Below, one piece after another: positions 20,057 through 29,161 of a stretch of DNA of 64,000 bases. This stretch comes from Sphingobacterium thalpophilum (GTDB taxonomy: Bacteria > Bacteroidota > Bacteroidia > Sphingobacteriales > Sphingobacteriaceae): the NCBI RefSeq assembly GCF_038396785.1, contig NZ_CP151087.1:2976001-3040000 (forward strand). Reading direction: 5' to 3'. A program made the position numbers and the translations under genes. The notes beneath the pieces are model-generated. The model worked only from the letters and a program-made list of their open reading frames with translations. It was not told the origin of the DNA and made no database searches. Each line of letters opens with the position of its first letter. Positions within the stretch are counted from its first letter, which is position 1.

Positions 20057-20155
20057 AATATACTGTCATATTCATAGGTATAAATCTATAAATTTATACT
20101 ATTGAATGTTTAAACAAAAATTATTCCAGTTTTATTTTTTATTACCAATTATGAA

Positions 20156-21307
20156 TTATTCAAAATAATTCAAGGTCTCAAATCCGCCTTGTTTTAAGTA
20201 TTCTTCCTTTCTCATCAGGTGAAGATCAGATTGTACCATATCTGTTACCAACATCTGAAGATCATATTTTGGCGTCCATCCAAGTTTTGTATTTGCTTTA
20301 GTCGGATCACCAATTAATAAATCGACTTCAGTTGGCCTATAATATGCTGGATCAACTTTGACAACTGTCTGACCGAATTTAATCAGCGATTTATCAATAT
20401 TTAACTGGGCTAGGCGCTCCTCGTCAATATCGATAATTACCCCCTTCTCCTGCTCTCCCTTTCCACTGAACTCAATCTCGATTCCCAATTCTGCAAAAGC
20501 CATGCGAACAAAGTCTCTTACAGTTGTTGTCACACCTGTAGCAATTACAAAATCTTCTGCGGTTTCTTGTTGTAGAATCAACCACATTGCTTCTACATAA
20601 TCTTTGGCATGCCCCCAGTCGCGTTGTGCCGACAAATTACCAAGATATAATTTATCCTGCAGCCCTAGCGCAATTTTTGCTACAGCCCTTGTAATTTTAC
20701 GTGTCACAAAAGTCTCTCCCCTTACAGGGCTCTCATGATTGAATAAAATTCCATTACAAGCATACATCTTATAGGCTTCACGATAATTGACAGTAATCCA
20801 ATAACCGTACATTTTTGCTACAGCATAAGGACTTCGCGGATAAAAAGGTGTTGTTTCACTTTGTGGAACCGCTTGCACCAATCCATACAGCTCGGAAGTA
20901 GAAGCCTGATAGATACGGGTTTTCTCAATCATTCCCAATAATCGGACTGCTTCAAGAATCCGCAATGTACCGATACCATCGGCATTTGCAGTATATTCCG
21001 GTGTATCAAAACTAACTTTTACGTGAGACTGCGCCGCAAGGTTGTAAATTTCGTCAGGCTGTGTTTCCTGTATAATACGGATTAAGTTGGTTGAATCCGT
21101 CAAATCACCAAAATGCAATGTGAAATTTCTATTGTCAAGATGGGGATCTTGATAAAGATGATCAATACGATCTGTATTGAATAAAGAACTGCGACGCTTC
21201 AAACCGTGTACTTTGTAACCTTTCTTCAATAGGAATTCTGCTAGATAGGCACCATCTTGTCCTGTTATACCTGTTATTAAAGCAGTTTTCGTGTTTTGTT
21301 CAGCCAT
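20156..21307 (-). CDS. gmd: GDP-mannose 4,6-dehydratase
   Basis: 383 residues from the ATG at 21307; the open frame also offers a start seven codons upstream, but [19 protein letters not shown] fits the family better and has AGAGAG-type purines just upstream. The extended SDR NAD(P)-binding motif [11 protein letters not shown] is at the N-terminus and the active-site Tyr/Lys are in [13 protein letters not shown]. It converts GDP-mannose to GDP-4-keto-6-deoxymannose, a precursor of GDP-fucose and related sugars for surface glycans. The usual partner fcl (GDP-fucose synthase) is not in this window. Confidence 0.96.
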   Translation of the reverse strand: MAEQNTKTALITGITGQDGAYLAEFLLKKGYKVHGLKRRSSLFNTDRIDHLYQDPHLDNRNFTLHFGDLTDSTNLIRIIQETQPDEIYNLAAQSHVKVSFDTPEYTANADGIGTLRILEAVRLLGMIEKTRIYQASTSELYGLVQAVPQSETTPFYPRSPYAVAKMYGYWITVNYREAYKMYACNGILFNHESPVRGETFVTRKITRAVAKIALGLQDKLYLGNLSAQRDWGHAKDYVEAMWLILQQETAEDFVIATGVTTTVRDFVRMAFAELGIEIEFSGKGEQEKGVIIDIDEERLAQLNIDKSLIKFGQTVVKVDPAYYRPTEVDLLIGDPTKANTKLGWTPKYDLQMLVTDMVQSDLHLMRKEEYLKQGGFETLNYFE

Positions 21308-21328
21308 GTTTCTCTCTAGATTAAGCAA

Positions 21329-21350
21329 TACCTGACGAAATCGTTAGGTA
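21329..21350 (-). promoter_or_regulatory. Hairpin in the gmd leader
   Basis: A 10-bp inverted repeat with one mismatch (21329-21338 and 21341-21350, 2-bp spacer) lies 22 bp upstream of the gmd start. It may be an operator or an RNA hairpin; no T-run follows. Confidence 0.35.
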
Positions 21351-21502
21351 TATATCCCATTTTCATACTTAAAATAAGCTTATCCGCTCACAAGATTATC
21401 ATGCATAGTTGGCTTTTTCACTGTATAGGTAAATTCCGCAGCCTATGACACAAATAAATCATAATGAATTGGGAGTGTAAAAGTATTAAATTTTAAACAA
21501 AA

Positions 21503-21528
21503 AAAGCCATAGGAATTCCTATAGCTTT
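21503..21528 (-). terminator. Terminator after the lipocalin-like lipoprotein gene
   Basis: An 11-bp stem with one mismatch (21503-21513 and 21518-21528) is followed on the minus strand by seven T residues. Confidence 0.72.
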
Positions 21529-21555
21529 CTGTAATTCTTCTTTTATCCTTTACGT

Positions 21556-22110
21556 TTAGTTCGATCGCGTAAAATTAAACACTAAATAGGCTTCTCCGTT
21601 AGCAACAGTCAATGGCATACGCATAACTAATTTATTCCCATCCGAATAAGATAAATCCAAACGGTAACCTGTTGTTACGTTCTTCGCTTTATCGCCTGCA
21701 TAAATCTTTTTAAATTGAAACTGAGGTTCTCCTAAGCCTTTTCCAGGATTATAGATAGACCAAAAGATCTCACGTGATGCACCCGGAGCACATAAAGTTC
21801 CTTGCGCATTAAAAGTAATAGATCCTTTACCATTTCCAATAAAATTCCATGTACTACCTACGAAACATTCTGCAGGAGCTTCTTCAAATACACTTTTAAT
21901 CGTGAATGAAGAAGGTAAATTCTCTCTATCGATTGTATTCAACGTCCATGTACCTTTTACAGCGGATTTCCAATCCGAAGCGCTTGGACCAGAAGCTGCA
22001 CTCGTGTTGGAAGAAGGATTTCCAGTTGATGTACCTTGCTTTTGTGCTCCACAAGAAAATAAGGTCACCGTAGCAAAAATAGTTGCTAATGATAAAACGA
22101 ATCGATTCAT
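21556..22110 (-). CDS. Lipocalin-like lipoprotein
   Basis: 184 residues from the ATG at 22110. The longer open frame to 22188 has no signal at its N-terminus, whereas this start gives a lipoprotein signal ending in LFSC. A low-complexity Ser/Gly/Thr linker follows, then a domain beginning WTLNTIDRENLP that alternates strands (WNFIGNGKGSITFNAQGT, YRLDLSYSDGNKLVMRMPL). This looks like the lipocalin-like domain common in Bacteroidota lipoproteins. Ligand unknown. Confidence 0.78.
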   Translation of the reverse strand: MNRFVLSLATIFATVTLFSCGAQKQGTSTGNPSSNTSAASGPSASDWKSAVKGTWTLNTIDRENLPSSFTIKSVFEEAPAECFVGSTWNFIGNGKGSITFNAQGTLCAPGASREIFWSIYNPGKGLGEPQFQFKKIYAGDKAKNVTTGYRLDLSYSDGNKLVMRMPLTVANGEAYLVFNFTRSN

Positions 22111-22164
22111 ATCTATAAATTTTAATTTCAAATTGTATTTTTGGGGTAAATTAATCCACAAAAC

Positions 22165-22497
22165 ATGAAAATTACAGCCAAAAATCATACCATAAGCAAA
22201 ATAATCGCAAAAACGCTGTTAAGGTTATTTATCATTTTATTGGCCTTTGCTTCTTATCCGCTTTTTTTAGGACAGGAAGCAAAAAGCAAATTGAATCAAA
22301 TCAGCCTTGCTTTTACGAACAAGATAGCTCTCATCGCTCCTATCTTGTTATTTTGCTTCATCATTGGATTAATGATCGCTGTGCTCAAGCACAAATATTA
22401 CAGAATTGACCTAAATTGGCTATTTTCTCTTGCTACTATCTTTGGTATTTTATATTTGATATTATTGTATTCAAGAATTTACCCAACGATTGCTTAA
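22165..22497 (+). CDS. Small membrane protein of unknown function
   Basis: 110 residues with three probable membrane helices (about 17-36, 53-72 and 85-105). I do not recognise a family. It is divergent from the lipocalin-like gene. A -7-like TATTTTTG at 22136-22143 precedes it, but no good -33 element does. Confidence 0.62.
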   Translation: MKITAKNHTISKIIAKTLLRLFIILLAFASYPLFLGQEAKSKLNQISLAFTNKIALIAPILLFCFIIGLMIAVLKHKYYRIDLNWLFSLATIFGILYLILLYSRIYPTIA

Positions 22498-22503
22498 GTG
22501 TAA

Positions 22504-22533
22504 TTGCACAATTCGCCAAAGTTTCTAACTTTG
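22504..22533 (+). promoter_or_regulatory. Promoter of the flippase/SDR operon, with an overlapping palindrome
   Basis: TTG at 22504-22506 and TAACTTTG at 22526-22533 are 19 bp apart, matching the Bacteroidota consensus. A 7-bp inverted repeat (CCAAAGT at 22516-22522 and ACTTTGG at 22528-22534) covers the -7 element and could be an operator or be coincidental. Confidence 0.75.
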
Positions 22534-22584
22534 GATTCTCCAAAAAGCTAATTACAGCCGAACAAGATTGGATGTATAATTTAT

Positions 22585-23499
22585 ATGGATAAAAAAAAAG
22601 GGCTAAAAATAGCCAAAAATATAGCAAAGATTGTCGTTACTGTGGGCGCCTTATACTGGGTATTCAGCAAGGTATCTCTAAAGGATCTGAAAGAAGCGGT
22701 AATCAACTCCAATCCGCTCTATCTATTCTTTGCTCTAGTTGCTTATAGTATCTCTATTTTTATTTCCTCTTCGCGCTTATTGACCTTTTTAAAGGCAATC
22801 GGTCTAGATGTTACGGAAAAATATAATTTAAAACTATACCAACTTGGCTTATTTTACAACCTCATTTTACCAGGTGGCGTTGGGGGAGATGGTTATAAGA
22901 TATTCTTCCTCAGGAAACGATTCAATATTAAAGGACGAAAATTATTTACAGCCTTATTTTTAGATAGATTAAGCGGACTATGGGCACTATGCCTAATCAT
23001 TGCAGCGCTGGTTACCTATATGCCACAGCTAGGGATTCCAAACTATCTGACCATCATATTATTTATTATAGGGAGCGTTCTCTATTACTTTATCGTAACC
23101 AAGTTCTTTAAGGAATACAAGGCAACATTTCTAAGCGCACATTTAAAGGCTATTGGTGTACAATCAATGCAGGTTCTCGCAGCAATTCTCATTCTTTATG
23201 CCTTAGGTTTTAGCGGCAAGTTCTCTCCGTACCTATTTTTATTCCTTGCATCTTCTTTGGTTTCAATCATTCCGTTTTCTGTTGGGGGATTGGGCATGCG
23301 TGAACTTGTGATTATGTGGGGAGCTGGCATATTCCAGGTAGACTCTCACAATGCGGTTTTGATCACCTTATTATTTTATATTATTTCCGCTTTCGTTGCT
23401 CTTTCGGGAATTTATTTTATCTTTCATCCGCAGGCAATTGGAGAGGACAAATTACCTTCCGCAGAAGAAGTTGAACAAAGTCAAAAACTAGAAGAATAA
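22585..23499 (+). CDS. Flippase-like membrane protein (UPF0104, YbhN/AglD type)
   Basis: 304 residues with about seven to eight membrane helices. The motif LPGGVGGDGYKIFFLRKR and the later PFSVGGLGMRE are hallmarks of the lysylphosphatidylglycerol synthetase TM/UPF0104 superfamily. There is no synthetase domain. Members are thought to move lipid-linked intermediates across the inner membrane. An SDR enzyme starts 2 bp downstream, so the pair is an operon. A second member of the family is at 29145-30140. Confidence 0.85.
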   Translation: MDKKKGLKIAKNIAKIVVTVGALYWVFSKVSLKDLKEAVINSNPLYLFFALVAYSISIFISSSRLLTFLKAIGLDVTEKYNLKLYQLGLFYNLILPGGVGGDGYKIFFLRKRFNIKGRKLFTALFLDRLSGLWALCLIIAALVTYMPQLGIPNYLTIILFIIGSVLYYFIVTKFFKEYKATFLSAHLKAIGVQSMQVLAAILILYALGFSGKFSPYLFLFLASSLVSIIPFSVGGLGMRELVIMWGAGIFQVDSHNAVLITLLFYIISAFVALSGIYFIFHPQAIGEDKLPSAEEVEQSQKLEE

Positions 23500-23501
23500 A
23501 C

Positions 23502-24209
23502 ATGGCAAATATTATTATTACAGGCGCAAGCAGTGGTGTTGGATTTGAAGCGGTACTGGATTTGACCTCTAAAAAGGACAATAAAGTAATTGCATTGGCT
23601 AGATCAGCGGACAAACTGAGAAAACTCCATGAAATTGCCGGTCAGCTCAATTATGATGGTGGCACTTTATATCCGGCCCAATTTGATATTGTTTACGATG
23701 ACTATGCTACTCTTGTTCCATTCATCCAATCAAAATTTGATAAGGTTGATATCTTGATTAACAATGCTGGAGCACTCATCAATAAGCCATTTATGGAAAC
23801 TGATGGAAAGGATTTTGCTGAAATGCTACAAACCAATCTGATGGGACACGTCAATATGATACAACACATTGTTCCCATGATGCAATCAGGCTCACATATT
23901 GTCAATATTAGCAGTATGGGCGGATTTCAGGGATCCATGAAGTTTCCCGGACTTTCGGCATATTCAACCAGCAAAGCTGCATTAGCAGTGCTTACAGAAT
24001 GCTTAGCGGAGGAATTTAAGGAAAAAGGAATCAAAGTGAACTGTCTAGCCTTAGGATCTGCACAGACTGAAATGTTCGAAGCTGCTTTTCCAGGCGTTGA
24101 AGCGGGTACTTTAGCCTTTGAAATGGGACGCTATATTGCAGATTTCGCTCAAAATGGGCATCACTATTTCAATGGGAAAATACTTCCTGTCGCCAATACA
24201 ACACCCTAA
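23502..24209 (+). CDS. Short-chain dehydrogenase/reductase
   Basis: 235 residues of the classical SDR fold: TGASSGVG at 7-14 for NAD(P) binding, NNAG at 87-90, catalytic Ser around 137-138 (NISSMGG), Tyr154 and Lys158 (YSTSK). The substrate is not evident. It is expressed with the flippase-like protein upstream (2-bp gap) and ends in a clear terminator. Confidence 0.92.
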   Translation: MANIIITGASSGVGFEAVLDLTSKKDNKVIALARSADKLRKLHEIAGQLNYDGGTLYPAQFDIVYDDYATLVPFIQSKFDKVDILINNAGALINKPFMETDGKDFAEMLQTNLMGHVNMIQHIVPMMQSGSHIVNISSMGGFQGSMKFPGLSAYSTSKAALAVLTECLAEEFKEKGIKVNCLALGSAQTEMFEAAFPGVEAGTLAFEMGRYIADFAQNGHHYFNGKILPVANTTP

Positions 24210-24275
24210 TTGGAATAGCGCACTTCAAAGAGATATCCCTTGTTCTAATACACTCAGGTTGATCTAATATAGTCA

Positions 24276-24314
24276 GGACCATTTAATGTACTATTAAATG
24301 GTCCCGATTTTTTT
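24276..24314 (+). terminator. Terminator after the SDR gene
   Basis: A perfect 12-bp stem (24276-24287 with 24293-24304, loop GTACT) is followed by a T-run at about 24308-24314. Confidence 0.9.
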
Positions 24315-24368
24315 AAACCTATTTGATCCGGAAAAAATATTAAAATTCGCGGCCTTTAGTTGATTAAA

Positions 24369-25742
24369 TCACTTTGTCTTCAGTTTAAGCCATTTCGTAA
24401 GGTCATCCATCAATTGTTCATTAAAGCTCTCTGAGTTTTCAAAATATTCTTCAATTTTTCCTGTTTGCGCATTTTGAAAAAGGTGATTCAAATTAGGATA
24501 ATCCTCAATGATGACGTCGGTGGTGTTTAAATGCAGGTGTTGCAGACAATAGATGTTTTCATTCGCCGGGACTTGAACATCCTTTCCGCCGAAGGAAGCG
24601 AAAATCGGTACTTTCACCTGCTTCAGATAATAAGCTGGATCGATGCGAAGAAACGTTCTAAACCAGGGGCTCATCATTGGACTAAGTTTAATCTTCATAT
24701 CAGGAGTCAGTGGATTCCCGTTATTTTGCTGAATAAGTTCTTTTTCCAACGATTCCGCCAACGCCTTTGGTGGCTCGTCTTCCAATAGAATATTATACAA
24801 TTTTCGATTATTTGCTTTATTGGTCTGCAATGCAGCTTCAGATAATCCGCCCGCTTTTCCTAAAGCATAGCTTTGTAAAATCAGCAAAGAATCTCCTTTG
24901 ATCACAGGCCCAGACAGGAGTGCAATATAGCTTACTTTACTATTCTCGGATGCCACGATTTCGGCAATTAGCGCTCCCTCACTATGGCCAATCATCCCGA
25001 TTTTATCCACATCAACTACAGCTTTTTTGCTTAGAAAATCAACTGCAGCGTTAGCATCAGAAGCGAAGTCAATCGTTGTCGCTAAATTAACTTCTCCTTT
25101 GGAGCCACCTACTCCCCTGTCATCGTAACGTAATACGGCAAAACCGTTTTTCGTAAGATGATCAGCAAGCACCTTAAATGGCCTGTGACCAAACACCTCA
25201 GAATCTCTATTTTGTTGACCACTACCATTGACTAATACCACCGCAGGAAATGGCCCTCCATTTTTAGGATAAGTCAGAGAGCCCGTCAGAAATGCATTGC
25301 CTGCACTATTTCTAAACGAAACTTCCTCTTCCATATAGCTATAAGGGGGGAAAACATCCTGCTTACGAGAAAGCCCACTCTGTTCGTTCTCGCTTCGTAC
25401 CAAAATCATAGCAGATTCAAAAGGACCTTGTTTCATCACTCCTTTCATCACATCTTTATCCCGGTCTAAAAAGCCAGCATACAGAAGACCTATATTCCTA
25501 ACGTCCATCCAAATGGAATCGTGCTCTATACGTATTTGAGTGATTGCAAATTTCTGCGCTGTTTGCATCGGACTCTCAAAGGTTCCATTCCACTTCCCTG
25601 TGCTATCTTTTTGAATGTTGAACACCAGCAGCAACTTCTGCCCCGAAACCTCAACCTCGCCCTTCCATGAGCCATCAAATGTCTGCGCGTGGGTACATGA
25701 AAAATGAAAACAAATGATAAATAGATATAAAAATTTTCTCAT
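24369..25742 (-). CDS. Secreted alpha/beta hydrolase
   Basis: 457 residues with a signal peptide (hydrophobic 4-15, THAQ). An N-terminal beta-rich domain (about 21-125) precedes the hydrolase domain. There, the oxyanion segment VNGSGQQNRD, nucleophile Ser254 in GHSEGA, Asp388 in GGKDVQVP and His420 in PNLNHLF make a full triad. It is a periplasmic esterase or peptidase-like enzyme of unknown substrate. It is the last gene of a four-gene minus-strand unit headed by a DUF2089 regulator; the spacing to the upstream gene is 12 bp. Confidence 0.87.
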   Translation of the reverse strand: MRKFLYLFIICFHFSCTHAQTFDGSWKGEVEVSGQKLLLVFNIQKDSTGKWNGTFESPMQTAQKFAITQIRIEHDSIWMDVRNIGLLYAGFLDRDKDVMKGVMKQGPFESAMILVRSENEQSGLSRKQDVFPPYSYMEEEVSFRNSAGNAFLTGSLTYPKNGGPFPAVVLVNGSGQQNRDSEVFGHRPFKVLADHLTKNGFAVLRYDDRGVGGSKGEVNLATTIDFASDANAAVDFLSKKAVVDVDKIGMIGHSEGALIAEIVASENSKVSYIALLSGPVIKGDSLLILQSYALGKAGGLSEAALQTNKANNRKLYNILLEDEPPKALAESLEKELIQQNNGNPLTPDMKIKLSPMMSPWFRTFLRIDPAYYLKQVKVPIFASFGGKDVQVPANENIYCLQHLHLNTTDVIIEDYPNLNHLFQNAQTGKIEEYFENSESFNEQLMDDLTKWLKLKTK

Positions 25743-25754
25743 TGTCGTTTTTTA

Positions 25755-26339
25755 CTAGAAATTAAACTGTATGCATAAATCCAATATAAAATATAATGCC
25801 ACAAATACTATACTGATTTCAATCTTCTTATTATTAACGGCTACATTCATACCCTTAACCAATAAATAGAATTGGTAGAATAGCAATAACAAACTGATTA
25901 TTCCAAACAGACCAAATAAAAATAGCTCAGTTTTATCAACTCCGGCCAATGTATGATCGCCGTTTTGCACTGCTTTTAATACTTGATCCCTGAATTTATC
26001 CTGGTTTAACAATTTCCCTAAAAATAAGGCAAGATAGAGCGGAAATGGTATAATCAAAACGACATTCATGACATCAATGATTCTGGTCTTTCTGTTTAAT
26101 AACATCCCTGCACCGTAAAGAAGTGTAAAAGGAGCCAAAACCATACAGGCATGAACGCCCAAGACAGCCCATATGGAAACCCCTATATCTGGTTGATAGA
26201 AATGCATAAATCCATTAAACTGCTGGCCCGATAAATAAATAATATAGCTTGATAACAAAAATCCGATAACACCAGCAAAGAATAGTTTCCACTCCGGCAA
26301 TTCCGCAAATGGATTCTGAAAAATCTGTTTAACTTTCAT
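25755..26339 (-). CDS. Yip1-like integral membrane protein
   Basis: 194 residues with five probable membrane helices (about 17-38, 57-80, 87-110, 138-160 and 172-192). The layout resembles Yip1/YIP1-domain proteins, but no diagnostic motif is present. Its start overlaps the end of the upstream gene by 11 bp, so the two are translationally coupled. Confidence 0.68.
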   Translation of the reverse strand: MKVKQIFQNPFAELPEWKLFFAGVIGFLLSSYIIYLSGQQFNGFMHFYQPDIGVSIWAVLGVHACMVLAPFTLLYGAGMLLNRKTRIIDVMNVVLIIPFPLYLALFLGKLLNQDKFRDQVLKAVQNGDHTLAGVDKTELFLFGLFGIISLLLLFYQFYLLVKGMNVAVNNKKIEISIVFVALYFILDLCIQFNF

Positions 26340-26820
26340 TTTTTAAGAATTGAGATAAGCGCAGCTGTTCGATTTCTACTGGATTTTGGGTTCCAATAAG
26401 TAATATCTTACCAGTTTCCAAGGTAAGTTGTAAGCCCATATTACCACGAGCTGAAAAAGCCAGCCCTTTCTGCCCTCTCCGAAAACCCCATCCACCAAAC
26501 TCACCAATCGGGTTATATTTTCGTACTTCAACAGCACGAATATCTGTCCAACGTGCTCTTTTACGATAGAAATTAAATGGAAAAAAATAGACTTCAATTC
26601 CATCTTCACGAATAGTAGTTCTTAATCGTAGAACGCCAAACAATCCCCATAATACCACATTGATCCAAAACCCCGGTAATTGAAATAATGGAGCAAAATT
26701 CAACCGCAAGAGCTCATGCCAGTGCGCAGAAAAACTGGCCACGCTGACAGATAAAAGGATCAGACAGAGCCACCAGCTAAAAAAAGATTGGCTTTCGGTA
26801 TAAAGCGTATTATTTTTCAT
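26329..26820 (-). CDS. Membrane protein with a PH-like cytoplasmic domain
   Basis: 163 residues. Two helices near the N-terminus (about 15-33 and 48-64) are followed by a beta-rich domain (about 68-150) with DGIEVYFFPF, ARWTDIRAVEVRKYNPIGEFGGWGFRRG and QLTLETGKILLIGTQNP, a layout like bacterial PH-domain membrane proteins. Function unknown. It is the second gene of the DUF2089 operon. Confidence 0.68.
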   Translation of the reverse strand: MKNNTLYTESQSFFSWWLCLILLSVSVASFSAHWHELLRLNFAPLFQLPGFWINVVLWGLFGVLRLRTTIREDGIEVYFFPFNFYRKRARWTDIRAVEVRKYNPIGEFGGWGFRRGQKGLAFSARGNMGLQLTLETGKILLIGTQNPVEIEQLRLSQFLKNES

Positions 26821-26865
26821 CTTGATATAATTCTTTGTTTATCAATCATTCGATTGCCCAGACTG

Positions 26866-27165
26866 CTAAATACTTCTATTTCTGCCATTATTGTTTGTAT
26901 GATCAAGCGATTTCAATTTGCGAATCAGATCATCGAGAATATTACGGACCGTCGGATAGGATTTGCCCATCTGATTTGCCATTTCTTTTAAACTCCCTGA
27001 GTGCATCAAAAAATTCAAAACAAATTCTTGCTCCTCTACAGTAAGCTGCATCAACACAGGTAAAGAAAACTTACCTACAACTTCGGTTTCACAGGAGTCA
27101 CACACCAATTTAGCGACTTTTAACTTCGCTTCACAACAAGGGCAATCAACCGGTATTTTTTTCAT
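26866..27165 (-). CDS. DUF2089-family zinc-ribbon/HTH regulator
   Basis: 99 residues. A zinc ribbon (CPCC at 9-12 region and CDSC at about 23-26) precedes a helix-turn-helix segment SLKEMANQMGKSYPTVRNILDDLIRKL. Both parts match the DUF2089 family as I know it. It heads a probable operon with two membrane proteins and a secreted hydrolase, and is divergent from plsC. Palindromes in the shared intergenic region are candidate binding sites. Confidence 0.85.
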   Translation of the reverse strand: MKKIPVDCPCCEAKLKVAKLVCDSCETEVVGKFSLPVLMQLTVEEQEFVLNFLMHSGSLKEMANQMGKSYPTVRNILDDLIRKLKSLDHTNNNGRNRSI

Positions 27166-27180
27166 TAAATAATAACATCA

Positions 27181-27279
27181 TTAACATTATTAAAGATAAT
27201 ATTAATAATGTTAAAACAAAAGATTATAAAATCAATATTTTTCAAAAATCATTGCTTAATGATATATTTGTATCATTAA
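27181..27279. promoter_or_regulatory. Divergent control region between the DUF2089 regulator and plsC
   Basis: It contains two palindromes. The first has perfect 12-bp arms (27181-27192 and 27203-27214, 10-bp spacer) and lies 16 bp upstream of the regulator. The second has perfect 9-bp arms (TTAATGATA at 27256-27264 and TATCATTAA at 27271-27279) and brackets TATATTTG (27263-27270), a good -7 element for plsC. No exact -33 TTG is present for it. The pattern suggests repression of both directions by a dimeric protein, plausibly the DUF2089 product; this is inference. Confidence 0.55.
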
Positions 27280-27288
27280 ATAACGTTT

Positions 27289-28023
27289 ATGAAGAAGTTT
27301 TTAGGCTATTTCCTATCTATTATATTTTGGTTTTGTTTTGGTTTATCCCTAATTATTTTCCACCCCATACAGTGGTTATGTTTAAAGCTGGGTGGATACA
27401 ATGCACATAAAAAGAGTGTAGATATATTAAATGCCTGCCTCGTTGCCTGCTATTACACGCTATTTAATCGGGTGACATTTATCGACAATAAAAATATTCC
27501 AACAGGACAACCCATTGTCTTTGTAGCAAATCATCAAAGTACTTTTGATATTCCTCCAATGATCTATTTCTTGCGTAGATTTCATGGGAAATTTATTTCT
27601 AAAATAGAACTTGCCAGTGGCATACCTAGCATCTCCTTCAACTTAAAACATGGTGGTGCCGCAAATATAGATCGCAATGATCCCAAACAATCTATTGCTG
27701 AAATATTGAAACTTGCCAATAATATGAAAACCAAAAACTGGTCCGCGTTTATTTTTCCAGAGGGAACAAGATCGAAAACCGGAAAAATGAAGGCCTTTCA
27801 TGTTGGTGGAATTGCCACTTTACTAAAGAAAAATCCGAATGCACTCGTTGTTCCTATTGCCATTAGAGGGTCATATGAAATGGTACAATATGGCATGTAT
27901 CCATTAACCCCATTTCTTCATATGACCTGGGAAGTGCTAGATCCTTTGGATACGGAGGGTAAGAATATTGAGGAGATCGTTAAATTAGCTGAGGAAGCAA
28001 TAAAACTAAAGGTCGAAAAATAG
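27289..28023 (+). CDS. plsC: 1-acyl-sn-glycerol-3-phosphate acyltransferase
   Basis: 244 residues. The acyltransferase motif NHQSTFD (N81-H82-x4-D87) and FPEGTRSK (156-163) are the catalytic and glycerol-phosphate-binding motifs of PlsC. Hydrophobic segments near residues 8-30 anchor it to the inner membrane. It adds the second acyl chain in phospholipid synthesis. It converges on the glycosyltransferase gene with only 7 bp between stop codons. Confidence 0.94.
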   Translation: MKKFLGYFLSIIFWFCFGLSLIIFHPIQWLCLKLGGYNAHKKSVDILNACLVACYYTLFNRVTFIDNKNIPTGQPIVFVANHQSTFDIPPMIYFLRRFHGKFISKIELASGIPSISFNLKHGGAANIDRNDPKQSIAEILKLANNMKTKNWSAFIFPEGTRSKTGKMKAFHVGGIATLLKKNPNALVVPIAIRGSYEMVQYGMYPLTPFLHMTWEVLDPLDTEGKNIEEIVKLAEEAIKLKVEK

Positions 28024-28030
28024 GAATAAG

Positions 28031-29161
28031 CTACTTGACCTGCCTTCCTTTCCAGTCGTACTTCCCTACATTGCCCAATATGCCTATATAAGCCAGATAA
28101 AGGATATGAGCCAAGCTCAATAAAGGAAGATACCATAAGAGTTCCTTTCTGCTTGCGAACCTTGTCAAAGGTTCAATAAAAATAAATTCGACGACCATCT
28201 TTAATAGCAATGCAAAAAGTACAACCCAAGCAACGAATTTTACACCGAAAAGAGCAAGAACCGAAGCTACCAAAATCAATAAATTAAAGAACCAAATGGA
28301 AATCCCTAATGCGATGACACCTTTATTTTTATATTTGGTACTTTTTGAAGCCCAGCGTCTGCGCTGACTAATGAATGACTTCAAATCCGGTTTGGCATCC
28401 GTATAAACAACAGCATCTTTTGATTTACAAAACGTTATTCGCTCGGGATATTGTTCTGCTACCTTATGTAAAAAAAGTTCATCATCACCGGATGCAAGCT
28501 CGTCGATCCCTTTAAATCCGCCCATTTGTTTAAAAATATCCTTTCGATAGGCCAAATTAGCGCCATTACAGGTCGTTGGTTTTTTGTTACCAATACCTGC
28601 AGCGCCCAGACCTATCAAATACAAAAATTCCAGGGTCTGCAGTCGTTCAAAAAAACTCTTTTCTTCTGAATACACCACTGGAGAAGATTGTAGATAAGCA
28701 CCTTCTTTCTCAAATGTGCTGATAACCGTTGCTAACCAGTTCGACCCCATGCGGCAATCTGCATCAGTGGTAATAATAATTTCACCTTGACAGCATTCTA
28801 TCGCCCTTGAAATTGCTAGTTTCTTATACGAATTCAAACGCCCGTTTTCATTCAATTGAATAAGCTTAACACCTTTCTCTTCATATTCTTTCACAATCAA
28901 AGACGTATTGTCGTCTGAATGGTCATCGATAATAATGAGCTCCAGGAGCTCATTAGGATAATTCTGCCCGAGTATGGATTCAATGGTGCGTCTAATATTT
29001 AACTCCTCATTCCGCGCAGCAATAATCACAGATACGGTCATTGTTGGCCTAATAGAACGGTTAGGTTCTGAAATCAAGGACCAGCCTCTGCGCATCCATA
29101 AAACTAGAATTGCATATACGCAGGCAAAAATGATCAATAAATAGTTAAGAATTTGTATCAC
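28031..29161 (-). CDS. Membrane glycosyltransferase, family 2
   Basis: The N-terminal membrane segment is followed by a GT-A domain: SVIIAARNEE, LIIIDDHSDDNT, TTDADCRMG (DxD) and QRRRWASKS (the Q/R-x-x-R-W motif), then three C-terminal membrane helices. This is the processive/CESA-like arrangement. The open frame extends to a TTG at 29197; I favour the GTG at 29161, which overlaps the upstream flippase-like gene by 17 bp instead of 53. It probably works with that flippase in making a glycolipid or surface glycan. Confidence 0.85.
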   Translation of the reverse strand: MIQILNYLLIIFACVYAILVLWMRRGWSLISEPNRSIRPTMTVSVIIAARNEELNIRRTIESILGQNYPNELLELIIIDDHSDDNTSLIVKEYEEKGVKLIQLNENGRLNSYKKLAISRAIECCQGEIIITTDADCRMGSNWLATVISTFEKEGAYLQSSPVVYSEEKSFFERLQTLEFLYLIGLGAAGIGNKKPTTCNGANLAYRKDIFKQMGGFKGIDELASGDDELFLHKVAEQYPERITFCKSKDAVVYTDAKPDLKSFISQRRRWASKSTKYKNKGVIALGISIWFFNLLILVASVLALFGVKFVAWVVLFALLLKMVVEFIFIEPLTRFASRKELLWYLPLLSLAHILYLAYIGILGNVGKYDWKGRQVK

